DNA of 64,000 nt. Source: Allohoeflea poritis (lineage in GTDB: Bacteria; Pseudomonadota; Alphaproteobacteria; Rhizobiales; Rhizobiaceae). The DNA lies in contig NZ_JAPJZH010000002.1 of NCBI RefSeq assembly GCF_027889715.1, positions 186,001-250,000 of the forward strand. Reading direction: 5' to 3'. Of the stretch, positions 1 through 8,047 are shown in pieces. The position numbers were made by a program, and so were the translations under genes. The notes beneath the pieces are model-generated. The model was not told the DNA's origin, searched no databases, and saw nothing but the letters and a program-made list of their open reading frames with translations. Position 1 is the stretch's first letter. The number at the start of each line of letters is the position of its first letter.

Positions 1-1
1 G

Positions 2-454
2 GTCGCGGTCAATGTCTGGAACGGCTCGAAGGAAAGCAAGGTCAGCATCTCGATCAACGGCAGCGAACCCATTGCCGCCAAACGCACCCAGGACGGAACC
101 GGCGAAGCCAAGCGGTCAGGCGTCGAATATGCCGATCCGCTGGCGCTCGCTCAACAGTCCACGAACGGCAGCATGGCTTTCAAATCGGCGAAGAATGGAG
201 AGGCAACGGACGGTTTCAACACCTGGACCGGCGTCGAGTGGCGCGGCGTTCCCGGCCCGCTCCAAAGCTGGATGCTGACGAAGAACTCCCAACACCTATG
301 GCGCGCCGACCTGCCCGCGGACCTTCCAGCCGGCGTGCACACACTGACGGCACAGACCACGGACCGCTACGGTCGCACCTTTGATCACACCATCACCTTC
401 GAGGTGGTCGAACAAATGCCACAGATGACCTGGCAGAAAGATTTGTGGGATTAG
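2..454 (+). CDS. C-terminal part of a calcineurin-like phosphoesterase (5' end outside window)
   Basis: The frame is open from the window edge to TAG at 452-454, about 150 residues. It contains beta-rich sequence typical of the C-terminal domain found after calcineurin-like metallophosphoesterase cores: VAVNVWNGSKESKV near the start, then WRADLPADLPAGVHTLT and a closing TTDRYGRTFDHTITFEV strand. In the family this domain follows a two-metal phosphoesterase domain, which would lie before base 1, so no catalytic residue is visible. The assignment rests on general resemblance of this tail only; it could be another Ig-like or fibronectin-like C-terminal domain. It converges on the LysR gene, with a hairpin between the two stop codons. 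Confidence 0.5.
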   Translation, partial: VAVNVWNGSKESKVSISINGSEPIAAKRTQDGTGEAKRSGVEYADPLALAQQSTNGSMAFKSAKNGEATDGFNTWTGVEWRGVPGPLQSWMLTKNSQHLWRADLPADLPAGVHTLTAQTTDRYGRTFDHTITFEVVEQMPQMTWQKDLWD

Positions 455-462
455 TCCAAACC

Positions 463-488
463 GGCCCTTCCCGGAAACGGGAGGGGCC
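463..488. terminator. Hairpin between convergent genes, candidate bidirectional terminator
   Basis: An 11-bp stem (463-473 with 478-488, one G.U pair) closes on a GAAA tetraloop. It lies in the 40-base gap between the stop codons of the phosphoesterase and the LysR gene. There is no run of T on either side, so intrinsic termination is likely but not certain. Confidence 0.55.
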
Positions 489-494
489 AACGCA

Positions 495-1400
495 TCACGT
501 ATCGAAGTTCAGCCGCTTGAACTGCCGCTCCACGACGCTCAGGAACAGGTGCTTGACCGGATCGATGGCGGTCGTGCCGGATATGATCAGACCGATCTTG
601 TATTCGCTCAACGCCTTGTGCGACAGTTTGACGAACTTCAGCTCGCCACGCGCGATCTCATCCATGAAACCCATCTTGGTATAGATGCCGACCACCTGCT
701 TGGACAGGATCGCCTGCTTGGCGATCACCAGCGCATTGGTGAAGATGTGCGTTGAAAGATGCACCGATAGCGATGCCATCTCCTGGTCGAGCAGGGAATG
801 CCCGGCCCGCGCGTCGATGGTCCTGACCAGCGGATAACCCTCGATATCGTCGACGGTGACGCTGTTTCTTTCAGCCAGCGGATGATCGGGACGCAGGATC
901 ACCCCGAACGGCGCGGCCTTCTCCGCAAAGACCCGCACGTCCGGGTGCACATAATTGCTGAAGCTGATGCCGATATCGGTATCGCCGGAAACGACAGAAT
1001 TGACGATCGATTCCGGCTGGTCGGTGGTGACCGAAAGGGAGATGCCGGGATAGCGCTCGCCATATTCGGCAAGTACATGCGGCAGGATGCCGAAGGTCAC
1101 TGAATCCAGCGTCTGAATGTTGAGATGTCCGGTCCGCAGGTCCCGGATGTCGTCGATCATCGCCTTGATCCGGTCGAAATCGTAGAGGGTCTTGCGGCAG
1201 TGCTCGAGCACCAGCTTGCCTGCCGGCGTGATCTCGACACCCTCCGGTGAGCGGTCGAGCAGCCGGATCCCGAGCATTTCCTCGATATTGATGATCTTGC
1301 GGTTGACGGATGTCGAAGACACATTGAGCAGGTTCGCCGCCTTGCGGATCGACCCTTGCCTTGCGACCTCGTCCAGATAGCGCAGAAAGACCGTATGCAT
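495..1400 (-). CDS. LysR-family transcriptional regulator
   Basis: A 301-residue LysR-type regulator. The N-terminal winged helix-turn-helix is clear (residues 1-60: FLRYLDEVARQGSIRKAANLL, then VNRKIINIEEMLGIRLLDR), followed by the periplasmic-binding-like effector domain (about 90-295, with DSVTFGILPHVLAEYGERYPG and DIGISFSNY). I placed the start at the ATG at 1398-1400, preceded by a GAGAGGG ribosome site; an in-frame start further upstream would add about 60 residues with no domain. It is divergent from the ABC/CoA-transferase operon starting at 1554, the usual arrangement for a LysR activator and its target. A strong inverted repeat sits in the shared intergenic region. The effector is unknown. 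Confidence 0.9.
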   Translation of the reverse strand: MHTVFLRYLDEVARQGSIRKAANLLNVSSTSVNRKIINIEEMLGIRLLDRSPEGVEITPAGKLVLEHCRKTLYDFDRIKAMIDDIRDLRTGHLNIQTLDSVTFGILPHVLAEYGERYPGISLSVTTDQPESIVNSVVSGDTDIGISFSNYVHPDVRVFAEKAAPFGVILRPDHPLAERNSVTVDDIEGYPLVRTIDARAGHSLLDQEMASLSVHLSTHIFTNALVIAKQAILSKQVVGIYTKMGFMDEIARGELKFVKLSHKALSEYKIGLIISGTTAIDPVKHLFLSVVERQFKRLNFDT

Positions 1401-1414
1401 TGTGCCCTCTCGAG

Positions 1415-1435
1415 GTGGTGCATTTTTTGCACCAC
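1415..1435. promoter_or_regulatory. Perfect inverted repeat, candidate LysR operator
   Basis: GTGGTGCA at 1415-1422 and TGCACCAC at 1428-1435 are exact reverse complements separated by five T. The dyad lies 15-35 bases upstream of the LysR start and about 120 bases upstream of the divergent operon. That position suits autorepression and activation of the operon. Binding by the adjacent regulator is inferred. Confidence 0.55.
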
Positions 1436-1553
1436 TGTTGGCTAATTTTGCTCCTTCTTGCCTCACCTGAATCATGGCTAAAGTCAAGTCGGGAGGAACG
1501 GGTCCTGCCGTTCGCGCTGCGATCGGCCCATGACCCCAAATTTGGAGACACGA

Positions 1554-2597
1554 ATGACAAACAGGGTGAACACGAACATTCAACGCCGCACGCTTCTGAA
1601 GGGAATGGGCGTTGCCGCCGGAGCGGCCTTTACCGGCACGATGATCAGCATCGACAAGGCGGCCGCCGCGGACGAATTCAAGGTGACCATGCAGCTCGGC
1701 TGGCTGGCCTCGAACGGTATCCTCGGCGAAGTCGCCGCCGACAAGCTCGGCTATTACAAGGAAGAGGGCCTGAGCCTCGAGATCGTTCCGGGCGGCCCGA
1801 ATATCGACGGCGTTGCCTCCGTCGCCTCAGGCCGTGCCAATCTCGGCTCAATCTCGTCGAGCCCGTCGCTGATGCTGGCCCGCGCTGCCGGTATTCCGAT
1901 CAAATGTATTGCCGCCGGCTACCAGCAGCACCCCTTCACCTATTTCTCGCTGACCGACAATCCGGTCAGGGCTCCGAAGGATCTCGTCGGCAAGAAGGTC
2001 GCGACGCAGGGAACGGCCCGTATCCTGCTTCGGGCTCTGCTCGCCAAAAACGACATCAGCGAAGACGACGTGGAAGTTCTAACCAGCGGTAGCGACATGG
2101 CTGTGCTGATGACCGGACAGGCGGACGTCGTCACCGGCTGGACCACGAACGTCAATGCCCTTTCAGTGCTCGGCGACAAGCGTGTCGACATGAGTCTTTG
2201 GGATGCCGGCATCCAGCTTTACGCCAACCCGTATTATGTGACCGACGAGACACTCGCCGAGCACAAGGACAAGGTCGAGGCCATGATCCGCGTCAGCGCA
2301 AAAGGCTGGGGCTGGGTCCACGAGAACCAGGAACAGGCCTGCGAATTCCTCGTCGAGCGCTATCCGAATCTTGATCTCGAAAGCGAGCTTAAGGCAGTGC
2401 CTTTGGTCGACGGTTACTCGTTCAACGCCGTGACGGCAAAGAACGGCTGGGGCACGATGACTCGCGAAAACTGGCAGGCGCAAATTGACGCCTACGCCGC
2501 ACTCGGTCAGTTTGATGGCGACCCGCCCAAGGTCGATGACATGATGACCCTGTCGATCCTCGAGGCAACTGCCGCGGACCGGCCTAAATACGGATAA
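1554..2597 (+). CDS. ABC transporter substrate-binding protein, NMT1/THI5/SsuA type
   Basis: A 347-residue periplasmic binding protein. The start at 1554 is preceded by TTTGGAGA. The N-terminus has a twin-arginine type signal (QRRTLLKGMGVAAGAAFTG) ending near the AAAADEF cleavage region. The mature protein has family features: VTMQLGWLASNGILGEVAADKLGYYKEEGL at the start of the first lobe, then GGPNIDGVASVASGRANLG. NMT1/SsuA-type proteins bind pyrimidines (thiamine precursors), sulfonates, aromatic acids and similar small organics; the ligand here is not deducible. It is the first gene of a long operon with the ATPase and permease directly downstream, so it should deliver the substrate for the catabolic enzymes encoded behind it. 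Confidence 0.88.
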   Translation: MTNRVNTNIQRRTLLKGMGVAAGAAFTGTMISIDKAAAADEFKVTMQLGWLASNGILGEVAADKLGYYKEEGLSLEIVPGGPNIDGVASVASGRANLGSISSSPSLMLARAAGIPIKCIAAGYQQHPFTYFSLTDNPVRAPKDLVGKKVATQGTARILLRALLAKNDISEDDVEVLTSGSDMAVLMTGQADVVTGWTTNVNALSVLGDKRVDMSLWDAGIQLYANPYYVTDETLAEHKDKVEAMIRVSAKGWGWVHENQEQACEFLVERYPNLDLESELKAVPLVDGYSFNAVTAKNGWGTMTRENWQAQIDAYAALGQFDGDPPKVDDMMTLSILEATAADRPKYG

Positions 2598-2604
2598 GCA
2601 AAAA

Positions 2605-3408
2605 ATGCCTTCTGGAGTTACAGTCCAGGCAGCGGCAACCGGATCACCCCCGGTTGCCGCATCCCTGAAGAACGCCTCCGTGCGGTTTGGATCCTTTACC
2701 GCGATCGAGAACCTGACGCTCGATGTGGAGGACGGTGCCTTCTACACAATTCTTGGCCCTTCGGGCTGCGGCAAGTCAACCATGCTCCGGCTTGTATCGG
2801 ACCTGATCCCGGCCGCGACGGGAGAGGTCAGCATCTTCGGAAAATCCACGGAGGAAGCGCGTCTTGCCCGCGAATTCGCCTTCGTCTTCCAGGACGCGAC
2901 GCTTCTGCCGTGGCGCACGGCAATTCAGAACGTGCAATTGCCGCTGGAGATCGGCCGCAAGCGCGGCGTGAAGATTCCGGTCAGTGACAAGAGCCCATCG
3001 GAGCTTCTGGATCTCGTCGGCCTCTCCGGCCGCGAGGACGCGCTGCCACATGAACTTTCCGGCGGCATGCGCCAGCGCGTCGCAATTGCCAGGGCACTGG
3101 TCTGCAAACCGAAGCTGCTCCTGATGGACGAACCCTTCGGTGCACTCGACGAAATGACCCGCGATCATCTGAATATGCAATTGCTGAAGATCTGGCAGGA
3201 AACCGGCGTCACCATCCTCTTTGTGACTCATTCAATACCGGAGGCCGTCTTCCTCGGCCAAAAGGTGCTGATGCTGGCCGCGCATCCCGGAAGACTGCGC
3301 GAAGTGGTTGAGATCGACCTGCCCTATCCGCGCGAGATCAAGCTGCGCGACACACCCGAATTCACCCGCCACGCGGCCCATCTGCGTGAGCTTCTGGAGA
3401 CCTGCTGA
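2605..3408 (+). CDS. ABC transporter ATP-binding protein, SsuB/TauB type
   Basis: A 267-residue nucleotide-binding subunit. Walker A is GPSGCGKST at residues 51-59, the signature is LSGGMRQR at 151-158, and Walker B is LLLMDEPF at 171-178, followed by the switch His in FVTHS. FQDATLLPW as the Q-loop region is typical of the nitrate/sulfonate/taurine ATPases. The start codon lies 7 bases after the binding-protein stop, and the TGA overlaps the permease ATG (ATGA), so the three transporter genes are translationally coupled. It powers import of the operon's unknown substrate. Confidence 0.92.
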   Translation: MPSGVTVQAAATGSPPVAASLKNASVRFGSFTAIENLTLDVEDGAFYTILGPSGCGKSTMLRLVSDLIPAATGEVSIFGKSTEEARLAREFAFVFQDATLLPWRTAIQNVQLPLEIGRKRGVKIPVSDKSPSELLDLVGLSGREDALPHELSGGMRQRVAIARALVCKPKLLLMDEPFGALDEMTRDHLNMQLLKIWQETGVTILFVTHSIPEAVFLGQKVLMLAAHPGRLREVVEIDLPYPREIKLRDTPEFTRHAAHLRELLETC

Positions 3409-4244
3409 TGACCATGGTGGACAAGGCAAATCCCGGAAGCGTCGAAACCGACGAATCCAAACTGCAGGCGCTCGAGGAAGAGCGCCGGTTCGAACGGCGG
3501 CGCAAATTCGAAGCCGTAGCCATTCCGATCACAACCGTAATCGGCCTGCTGATCATCTGGCAGGTCGGTGTCCGGTTGTTCGAAGTACCGACCTATATCG
3601 CACCCGCACCCAGTGAAGTCGCCGACAAGCTTGTCACCGAGTTCCCCATCTTGCTGGCGAATTTCTGGCCGACGCTTTTTGAGGCGGCGCTGGGTTTTGT
3701 CACGGGCAACGTGGCGGCCGTTTTGATTGCAATCGCCTTTGTTCACTCCAAAACGGTAGAGAAGGCGTTTTTTCCGATTGCCGTGTTTATCAACACGATC
3801 CCGATCCTGGCGATAGCGCCGATTCTGGCGCTGATTTTCGGCCTCGGCATGACCACCAAGGTTGTGATTGCGGCCCTGATCTGCTTCTTCCCGACGCTTG
3901 TGAACATGGTGCGTGGCCTGCAGTCCGTCAGTCCGCAAACAATGGAATTGGCGCGGATATTGTCGGCATCCAAATCGGAGATTTTCTGGAAGATCCGGCT
4001 GCCCTCGTCCCTGCCGTTCCTGTTTTCCGCTCTTAAGATCGCTGCGACCACATGTGTGATCGGGGCCATCGTCGGAGAGTGGATCGGGGCAGATCTCGGC
4101 CTCGGCGCGCTCATACTGGAATCGATGTACAATTATCGCTCGCCCATGCTCTACGCGACGGTGTTCATGTCCTCGGGTCTTTCCGTCCTGCTGTTCGCAA
4201 TCGTATCGATCGCGGAGCGAAGCATCATCCGTTGGCACACATAG
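3408..4244 (+). CDS. ABC transporter permease, SsuC/TauC type
   Basis: A 278-residue inner-membrane permease of the binding-protein-dependent class. A hydrophilic N-terminal stretch of about 38 residues rich in Glu and Arg precedes the first membrane helix (PITTVIGLLIIWQVGVRLF). About six helices follow. The EAA-type ATPase-contact loop is recognisable near residues 170-190 (MELARILSASKSEIFWKIRLPS). It overlaps the ATPase gene by one base and completes a one-permease SsuABC-like importer. Confidence 0.9.
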   Translation: MTMVDKANPGSVETDESKLQALEEERRFERRRKFEAVAIPITTVIGLLIIWQVGVRLFEVPTYIAPAPSEVADKLVTEFPILLANFWPTLFEAALGFVTGNVAAVLIAIAFVHSKTVEKAFFPIAVFINTIPILAIAPILALIFGLGMTTKVVIAALICFFPTLVNMVRGLQSVSPQTMELARILSASKSEIFWKIRLPSSLPFLFSALKIAATTCVIGAIVGEWIGADLGLGALILESMYNYRSPMLYATVFMSSGLSVLLFAIVSIAERSIIRWHT

Positions 4245-4355
4245 CGGCCATTGAATCAAGATCATCGCAAGTCCGCATAAGATACTGAGAATAAAGAATT
4301 TAACTGCAACAAAGCTGCTGATCGGCATGCTGGTTGCGCCCAAGGAGACAGATAG

Positions 4356-5720
4356 ATGGCCGAACAGACAAGGGACCACATCCTTTCAAAGAGCGAGCAG
4401 ATACCCGTGGTCGCAGCCACCGACGTCGTTGTCATCGGCGCCGGTCCGGCCGGATTGTCCGCCGCGGTCTCCGCGGCCCGCAATGGCTGCTCCGTCACGC
4501 TGGTCGAACGTTACCACCACCTCGGCGGCATGGCGTCCGGCGGCATGGTTCTCGTGCTCGACGACATGGTCAATGAGGGTAACGAGATCGTCACCACCGG
4601 CATCGTGACGGAATTCGTCGACCGGATGGAAAGCCAGGACGGCGCCGTCTATCCGCCGCGCGAAGATTGCCTGACCAACTGGGAGATGTGGCAGAAATGG
4701 TCGCGCTGGGGCTGCATCGACTTCCACAAGACCGGTATGCCCCAGCCGATCATCCATGCGGTCGCCTTCGATCCGGATTGCTGGAAGCGCGTCAGCCTCG
4801 ATCTGGTGCGCGAAGCCGGCGTCAATCTGCGTCTGCACAGCTGGTTCTCCGAAGCCCTGATCGAAGACAACCGCGTCACCGGCATTATCGTCCAGACCAA
4901 GCTCGGCCGCCAGGCGATCAAGGCCGGCATGGTCATCGACGCATCCGGCGACCTTGATGTCGCGGCATCCGCCGGCGCATCCTTCATCAACGGCCAGTAT
5001 ATCGTCACCACGGTTTTCCGCCTGATGGATGTCGATACGGACCGAGCGGAAGCCTTCGAATACAGCGAGCCGGAGGCCTACAAGAAACTCGACCGCGAGG
5101 CGCGCCGGCGCATCGGCGGCGCTTGGGGAATGTGGTGGCTGAAAACCCCGCTGCCCGGTGTCGTGTGGTGCAATTGCCCGCATATGCCGGGCTATGACGG
5201 CATTTCGCCGGAGGACATGGTCGCAGCCGAGTTCGAGGGCCGCGAGCGCATGATGAACCTGCTTCATTTCGCCCGCGAAAACCTTCCCGGCTTCGAAAGC
5301 GCCAAGATGCTCGGCGCCGCCGAGCAGATGGGCATCCGCCAGACCCGGCTCCTGCAGGGCGAATATGTGGTGACCAAGAAAGATGTCGCCAGCCGGCGCT
5401 ACTTCGCCGACAGCGTGTGCCGCGGCCGCGACTACTACACGCCTTACCGGGCATTGCTGCCGAAGGGCATCGACAATCTGATCGTCGCCGGCCGGCACTA
5501 CTCGGTCGACAGCGACGCACAGAAACTGTCGCGCGAGATACCGCCATGCATGTCACAGGGCGAAGCCGCCGGTGTCGCCGTTTCACTGGCCCTGAATGCC
5601 GGCACGGCACTGCGCGATGTCGATGCGAAGCTGATCCAGAAACAGATGCGGGCGCAGGGAGCCGATCCGGGCGATGTTCCGTCCGCCAACGCCCTCATCG
5701 AAGACACAGTCACGGCCTGA
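4356..5720 (+). CDS. FAD-dependent oxidoreductase (FAD_oxidored-like)
   Basis: A 454-residue flavoprotein. The dinucleotide-binding motif is at residues 24-36 (VVVIGAGPAGLSA), followed by the acidic end of the second strand (LVERYHHLGGMASGGM), and ATG..VIDASGDLDVA marks the second FAD region. The C-terminus has PYRALLPKGIDNLIVAGR, the usual FAD-contact segment of this superfamily. The start has a strong AAGGAG site. Its place after an importer and ahead of a CoA-transferase, crotonase and ferredoxin suggests it oxidises or reduces the imported compound or its CoA derivative, with the ferredoxin at 7682 as possible electron partner. The reaction is not known. No membrane segment is seen, so it is cytoplasmic. 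Confidence 0.8.
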   Translation: MAEQTRDHILSKSEQIPVVAATDVVVIGAGPAGLSAAVSAARNGCSVTLVERYHHLGGMASGGMVLVLDDMVNEGNEIVTTGIVTEFVDRMESQDGAVYPPREDCLTNWEMWQKWSRWGCIDFHKTGMPQPIIHAVAFDPDCWKRVSLDLVREAGVNLRLHSWFSEALIEDNRVTGIIVQTKLGRQAIKAGMVIDASGDLDVAASAGASFINGQYIVTTVFRLMDVDTDRAEAFEYSEPEAYKKLDREARRRIGGAWGMWWLKTPLPGVVWCNCPHMPGYDGISPEDMVAAEFEGRERMMNLLHFARENLPGFESAKMLGAAEQMGIRQTRLLQGEYVVTKKDVASRRYFADSVCRGRDYYTPYRALLPKGIDNLIVAGRHYSVDSDAQKLSREIPPCMSQGEAAGVAVSLALNAGTALRDVDAKLIQKQMRAQGADPGDVPSANALIEDTVTA

Positions 5721-5729
5721 GGACAAAAA

Positions 5730-6902
5730 ATGACCGATACGAACGCAAAGCCCCTCGACGGTGTGCGCATTCTCGATTTCACGCAGGTGATGCTTGGCCC
5801 CTGCGCCACGCAGATGCTTGCCGATTTCGGCGCCGACGTGATCAAGATCGAGCGGCCCGGCGCCGGCGACCTGTCGCGCAATTTCTTCGGCGAAACCTCG
5901 GAAGCCGCCATGAACAATGCCGTGTTCTCCTCGCTCAACCGCAACAAGCGGTCCGTCGAGATCGACACCAAGTCCGAAGACGGCAAAAACGCCGTCTACG
6001 AGATGGTGAAGCATTGCGATGTGGTGGTCGACAATTTCCGCGCCGGCGTCATGGATCGGCTGGGCTTCGGCTATGAGGATCTGAAGAAGATCAACCCGCG
6101 CATCATCTGCGCCTCCGGCACCGGCTTCGGCGAAAAGGGCCCCTATGCCCACAAGGGCGGCCAGGACGTACTGGCCCAGGCCATGAGCGGTGTCATGGAA
6201 AAGACCGCCGACCCGTCCATCCCGCGTTCCATCTATCCCACGACCCTGTGCGACTATACCGCCGGGATGCACCTGGTTCAGGGCGTCCTGGCGGCCCTTT
6301 TGATGCGGGAAAAGACCGGCGTCGGGCAGAAGGTGGGCGTATCGCTCTACGATTCCATGATCGCCATGCAGATGCAGGAGGCGGCCCAGTGGAGCAAGCA
6401 CCGCGAGGTCCTCAACTGGGCGGCCATGCCGCTGACGGGCGTGTTCGACACGACGGACGGCGCGATTGTTCTCGTCGGTGCGTTCAAGGCCAATCCCCTG
6501 CAGGACATCTGCAACGCGCTCGGCATCGACGATATCTCGCCGCAATATCCGGACCTTGCAACACAGCGCAAGAACAAGCCCTATCTGCAGGAGCTTTTCC
6601 GCAAGCATTTTGCGACGAACACCACGGCCCATTGGCTCGCACGTCTCGAGGAGCAGGATCTTCTTTGCGCGCCGGTGCGCGCCCTCGGCGACGCGCTGGA
6701 CGATCCGCAGACGGCCATCAACGACATGCTGGTCGATATCGAGCATCCGGTGATCGGACCGCTCCGGCTTGTCGGATCCCCGGTCCATCTGAGCGACGCG
6801 CCGCTGACGGTCCGCCACACCCCGCCAAGGCTTGGCGAGCATACCGATGAAGTGCTTTCCGAATTCGGGCTGCAGGGCGCCAAGGACAAGGTGGCGATAT
6901 GA
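5730..6902 (+). CDS. CaiB/BaiF family (class III) CoA-transferase
   Basis: A 390-residue class III CoA-transferase. Family hallmarks are the N-terminal LDFTQVMLGPCATQMLADFGAD, KIERPGAGD, VDNFRAGVMDRLGFGYE, and TTLCDYTAGMHL, where Asp175 matches the catalytic aspartate that forms the acyl-enzyme anhydride in formyl-CoA transferase. The enzyme moves CoA from a donor thioester to a carboxylic acid, so the pathway probably begins by activating an acid. It lies 9 bases after the flavoprotein gene and overlaps the crotonase gene by 4 bases (ATGA), indicating one operon and coupled translation. Donor and acceptor are unknown. Confidence 0.9.
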   Translation: MTDTNAKPLDGVRILDFTQVMLGPCATQMLADFGADVIKIERPGAGDLSRNFFGETSEAAMNNAVFSSLNRNKRSVEIDTKSEDGKNAVYEMVKHCDVVVDNFRAGVMDRLGFGYEDLKKINPRIICASGTGFGEKGPYAHKGGQDVLAQAMSGVMEKTADPSIPRSIYPTTLCDYTAGMHLVQGVLAALLMREKTGVGQKVGVSLYDSMIAMQMQEAAQWSKHREVLNWAAMPLTGVFDTTDGAIVLVGAFKANPLQDICNALGIDDISPQYPDLATQRKNKPYLQELFRKHFATNTTAHWLARLEEQDLLCAPVRALGDALDDPQTAINDMLVDIEHPVIGPLRLVGSPVHLSDAPLTVRHTPPRLGEHTDEVLSEFGLQGAKDKVAI

Positions 6903-7675
6903 GCGTCGATTTCCGCATCGAGGACGGCGTTGCGCGCGTTACCCTGAACCGGCCGGATCGCATGAACGCCGTCGACGAGCCGACCGAGATCGAGCTGGAG
7001 CGCATCTGGACCGAGATCGAGGGCAATGCGGATATTCGCTGCGTTGTATTGACCGGCGCGGGTGATCGCGCCTTTTGCGCCGGAGCGGATCTCAAATCGG
7101 ATGATGGCAAGACCGGCATTGAATACTGGACCTCGCTCAACCCGAATGGTTTCGGCGGCATTGCGCTGCGTCAGAGCCTAAAGGTTCCGGTCATCGGCAG
7201 GGTCAACGGCGTGGCGCTGGGCGGCGGCATGGAAATGGTGCTTGGCTGCGATATCGTGATCGCCTCGGACAGTGCACGCTTCGGACTGCCGGAAGCCAAG
7301 GTCGGACGCCTCCCCGTCGCCGGCGGCATCGTCATGCTGCCACGGCTGATCCCGCAGAAGATAGCTGCGGGTCTGATGATGACCGGCCGGTTGATGCCGG
7401 CCGCCGAGGCACAATCACACGGCCTCCTCAACGCTGTCGTCCCGGCTGTGGAACTGGATGAGGAGGTCGAGCGCTGGGTTGCCGATGTCCTGTCCTGCGC
7501 GCCGCTTGCCCTTGCTGCCATCAAGGCCACCATCAAGCAAACCGCCCACCTGCCGGCCATGGATGCGAGCCAGCTCAAACTGCCGGAACTTCTGGCTGCC
7601 CTTGGCAGTGAAGACGGCGAAGAAGGTGTCGCCGCCTTCCGCGAAAAGCGCCCGCCGCAGTGGAAGGGTCGCTAG
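6899..7675 (+). CDS. Enoyl-CoA hydratase/isomerase (crotonase) family protein
   Basis: A 258-residue crotonase. The oxyanion-hole regions are visible (FCAGADLK at 59-66; VALGGGMEM at 106-114) and both glutamates used by classical enoyl-CoA hydratases are kept: Glu112 in GGGME and Glu132 in FGLPEAKVG. A hydratase reaction is therefore more likely than a non-hydratase crotonase function. It follows the CoA-transferase with a 4-base overlap, as expected for a step that hydrates the unsaturated acyl-CoA made upstream. Normal family length. Confidence 0.9.
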   Translation: MSVDFRIEDGVARVTLNRPDRMNAVDEPTEIELERIWTEIEGNADIRCVVLTGAGDRAFCAGADLKSDDGKTGIEYWTSLNPNGFGGIALRQSLKVPVIGRVNGVALGGGMEMVLGCDIVIASDSARFGLPEAKVGRLPVAGGIVMLPRLIPQKIAAGLMMTGRLMPAAEAQSHGLLNAVVPAVELDEEVERWVADVLSCAPLALAAIKATIKQTAHLPAMDASQLKLPELLAALGSEDGEEGVAAFREKRPPQWKGR

Positions 7676-7681
7676 CGAAAG

Positions 7682-8044
7682 ATGACGCTGATCATCAAAA
7701 GCGAGTGCATTGACGTCAAGGACGGCGAATGCACCAAAGTGTGCCCCGTGGACTGCATCTATGAGGGCGCGCGCATGTATTACATCCATCCGGTCGAATG
7801 CATCGAGTGCGGGCTGTGCGAAACCGTCTGCCCGGTCGATGCCATTCGCTGGGACGACGAAGTCGCCGCGGAAGAAGAGATTTATGTTGCCATCAACCGC
7901 GAGTATTTCGAAGATGCGATAACCGGGCTGGGCAGTCCGGGCGGTTGGAGTTCCGACATGTCGGCCGACAAGGATCACCCGCTCGTTGCCGCAGCTCCGC
8001 ACAATCCGCTAGCCGACGCGCAGGCGCAAAAGGAAAGTTCATAA
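7682..8044 (+). CDS. 7Fe-type ferredoxin (FdxA-like)
   Basis: A 120-residue ferredoxin. Cysteines at 9, 17, 21, 25, 40, 43, 46 and 50 have the same spacing as Azotobacter-type 7Fe ferredoxins, in which one set holds a [3Fe-4S] and the other a [4Fe-4S] cluster. The first motif is C-x7-C-x3-C-x3-C and the second C-x2-C-x2-C-x3-C, followed by PVDAIRWDDEV. The C-terminal tail is rich in Ala and Asp. The gene is 6 bases after the crotonase and 3 bases before the DHDPS-like gene, so it is an integral part of the catabolic operon, probably as electron carrier for the FAD enzyme at 4356. Confidence 0.88.
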   Translation: MTLIIKSECIDVKDGECTKVCPVDCIYEGARMYYIHPVECIECGLCETVCPVDAIRWDDEVAAEEEIYVAINREYFEDAITGLGSPGGWSSDMSADKDHPLVAAAPHNPLADAQAQKESS

Positions 8045-8047
8045 TCG

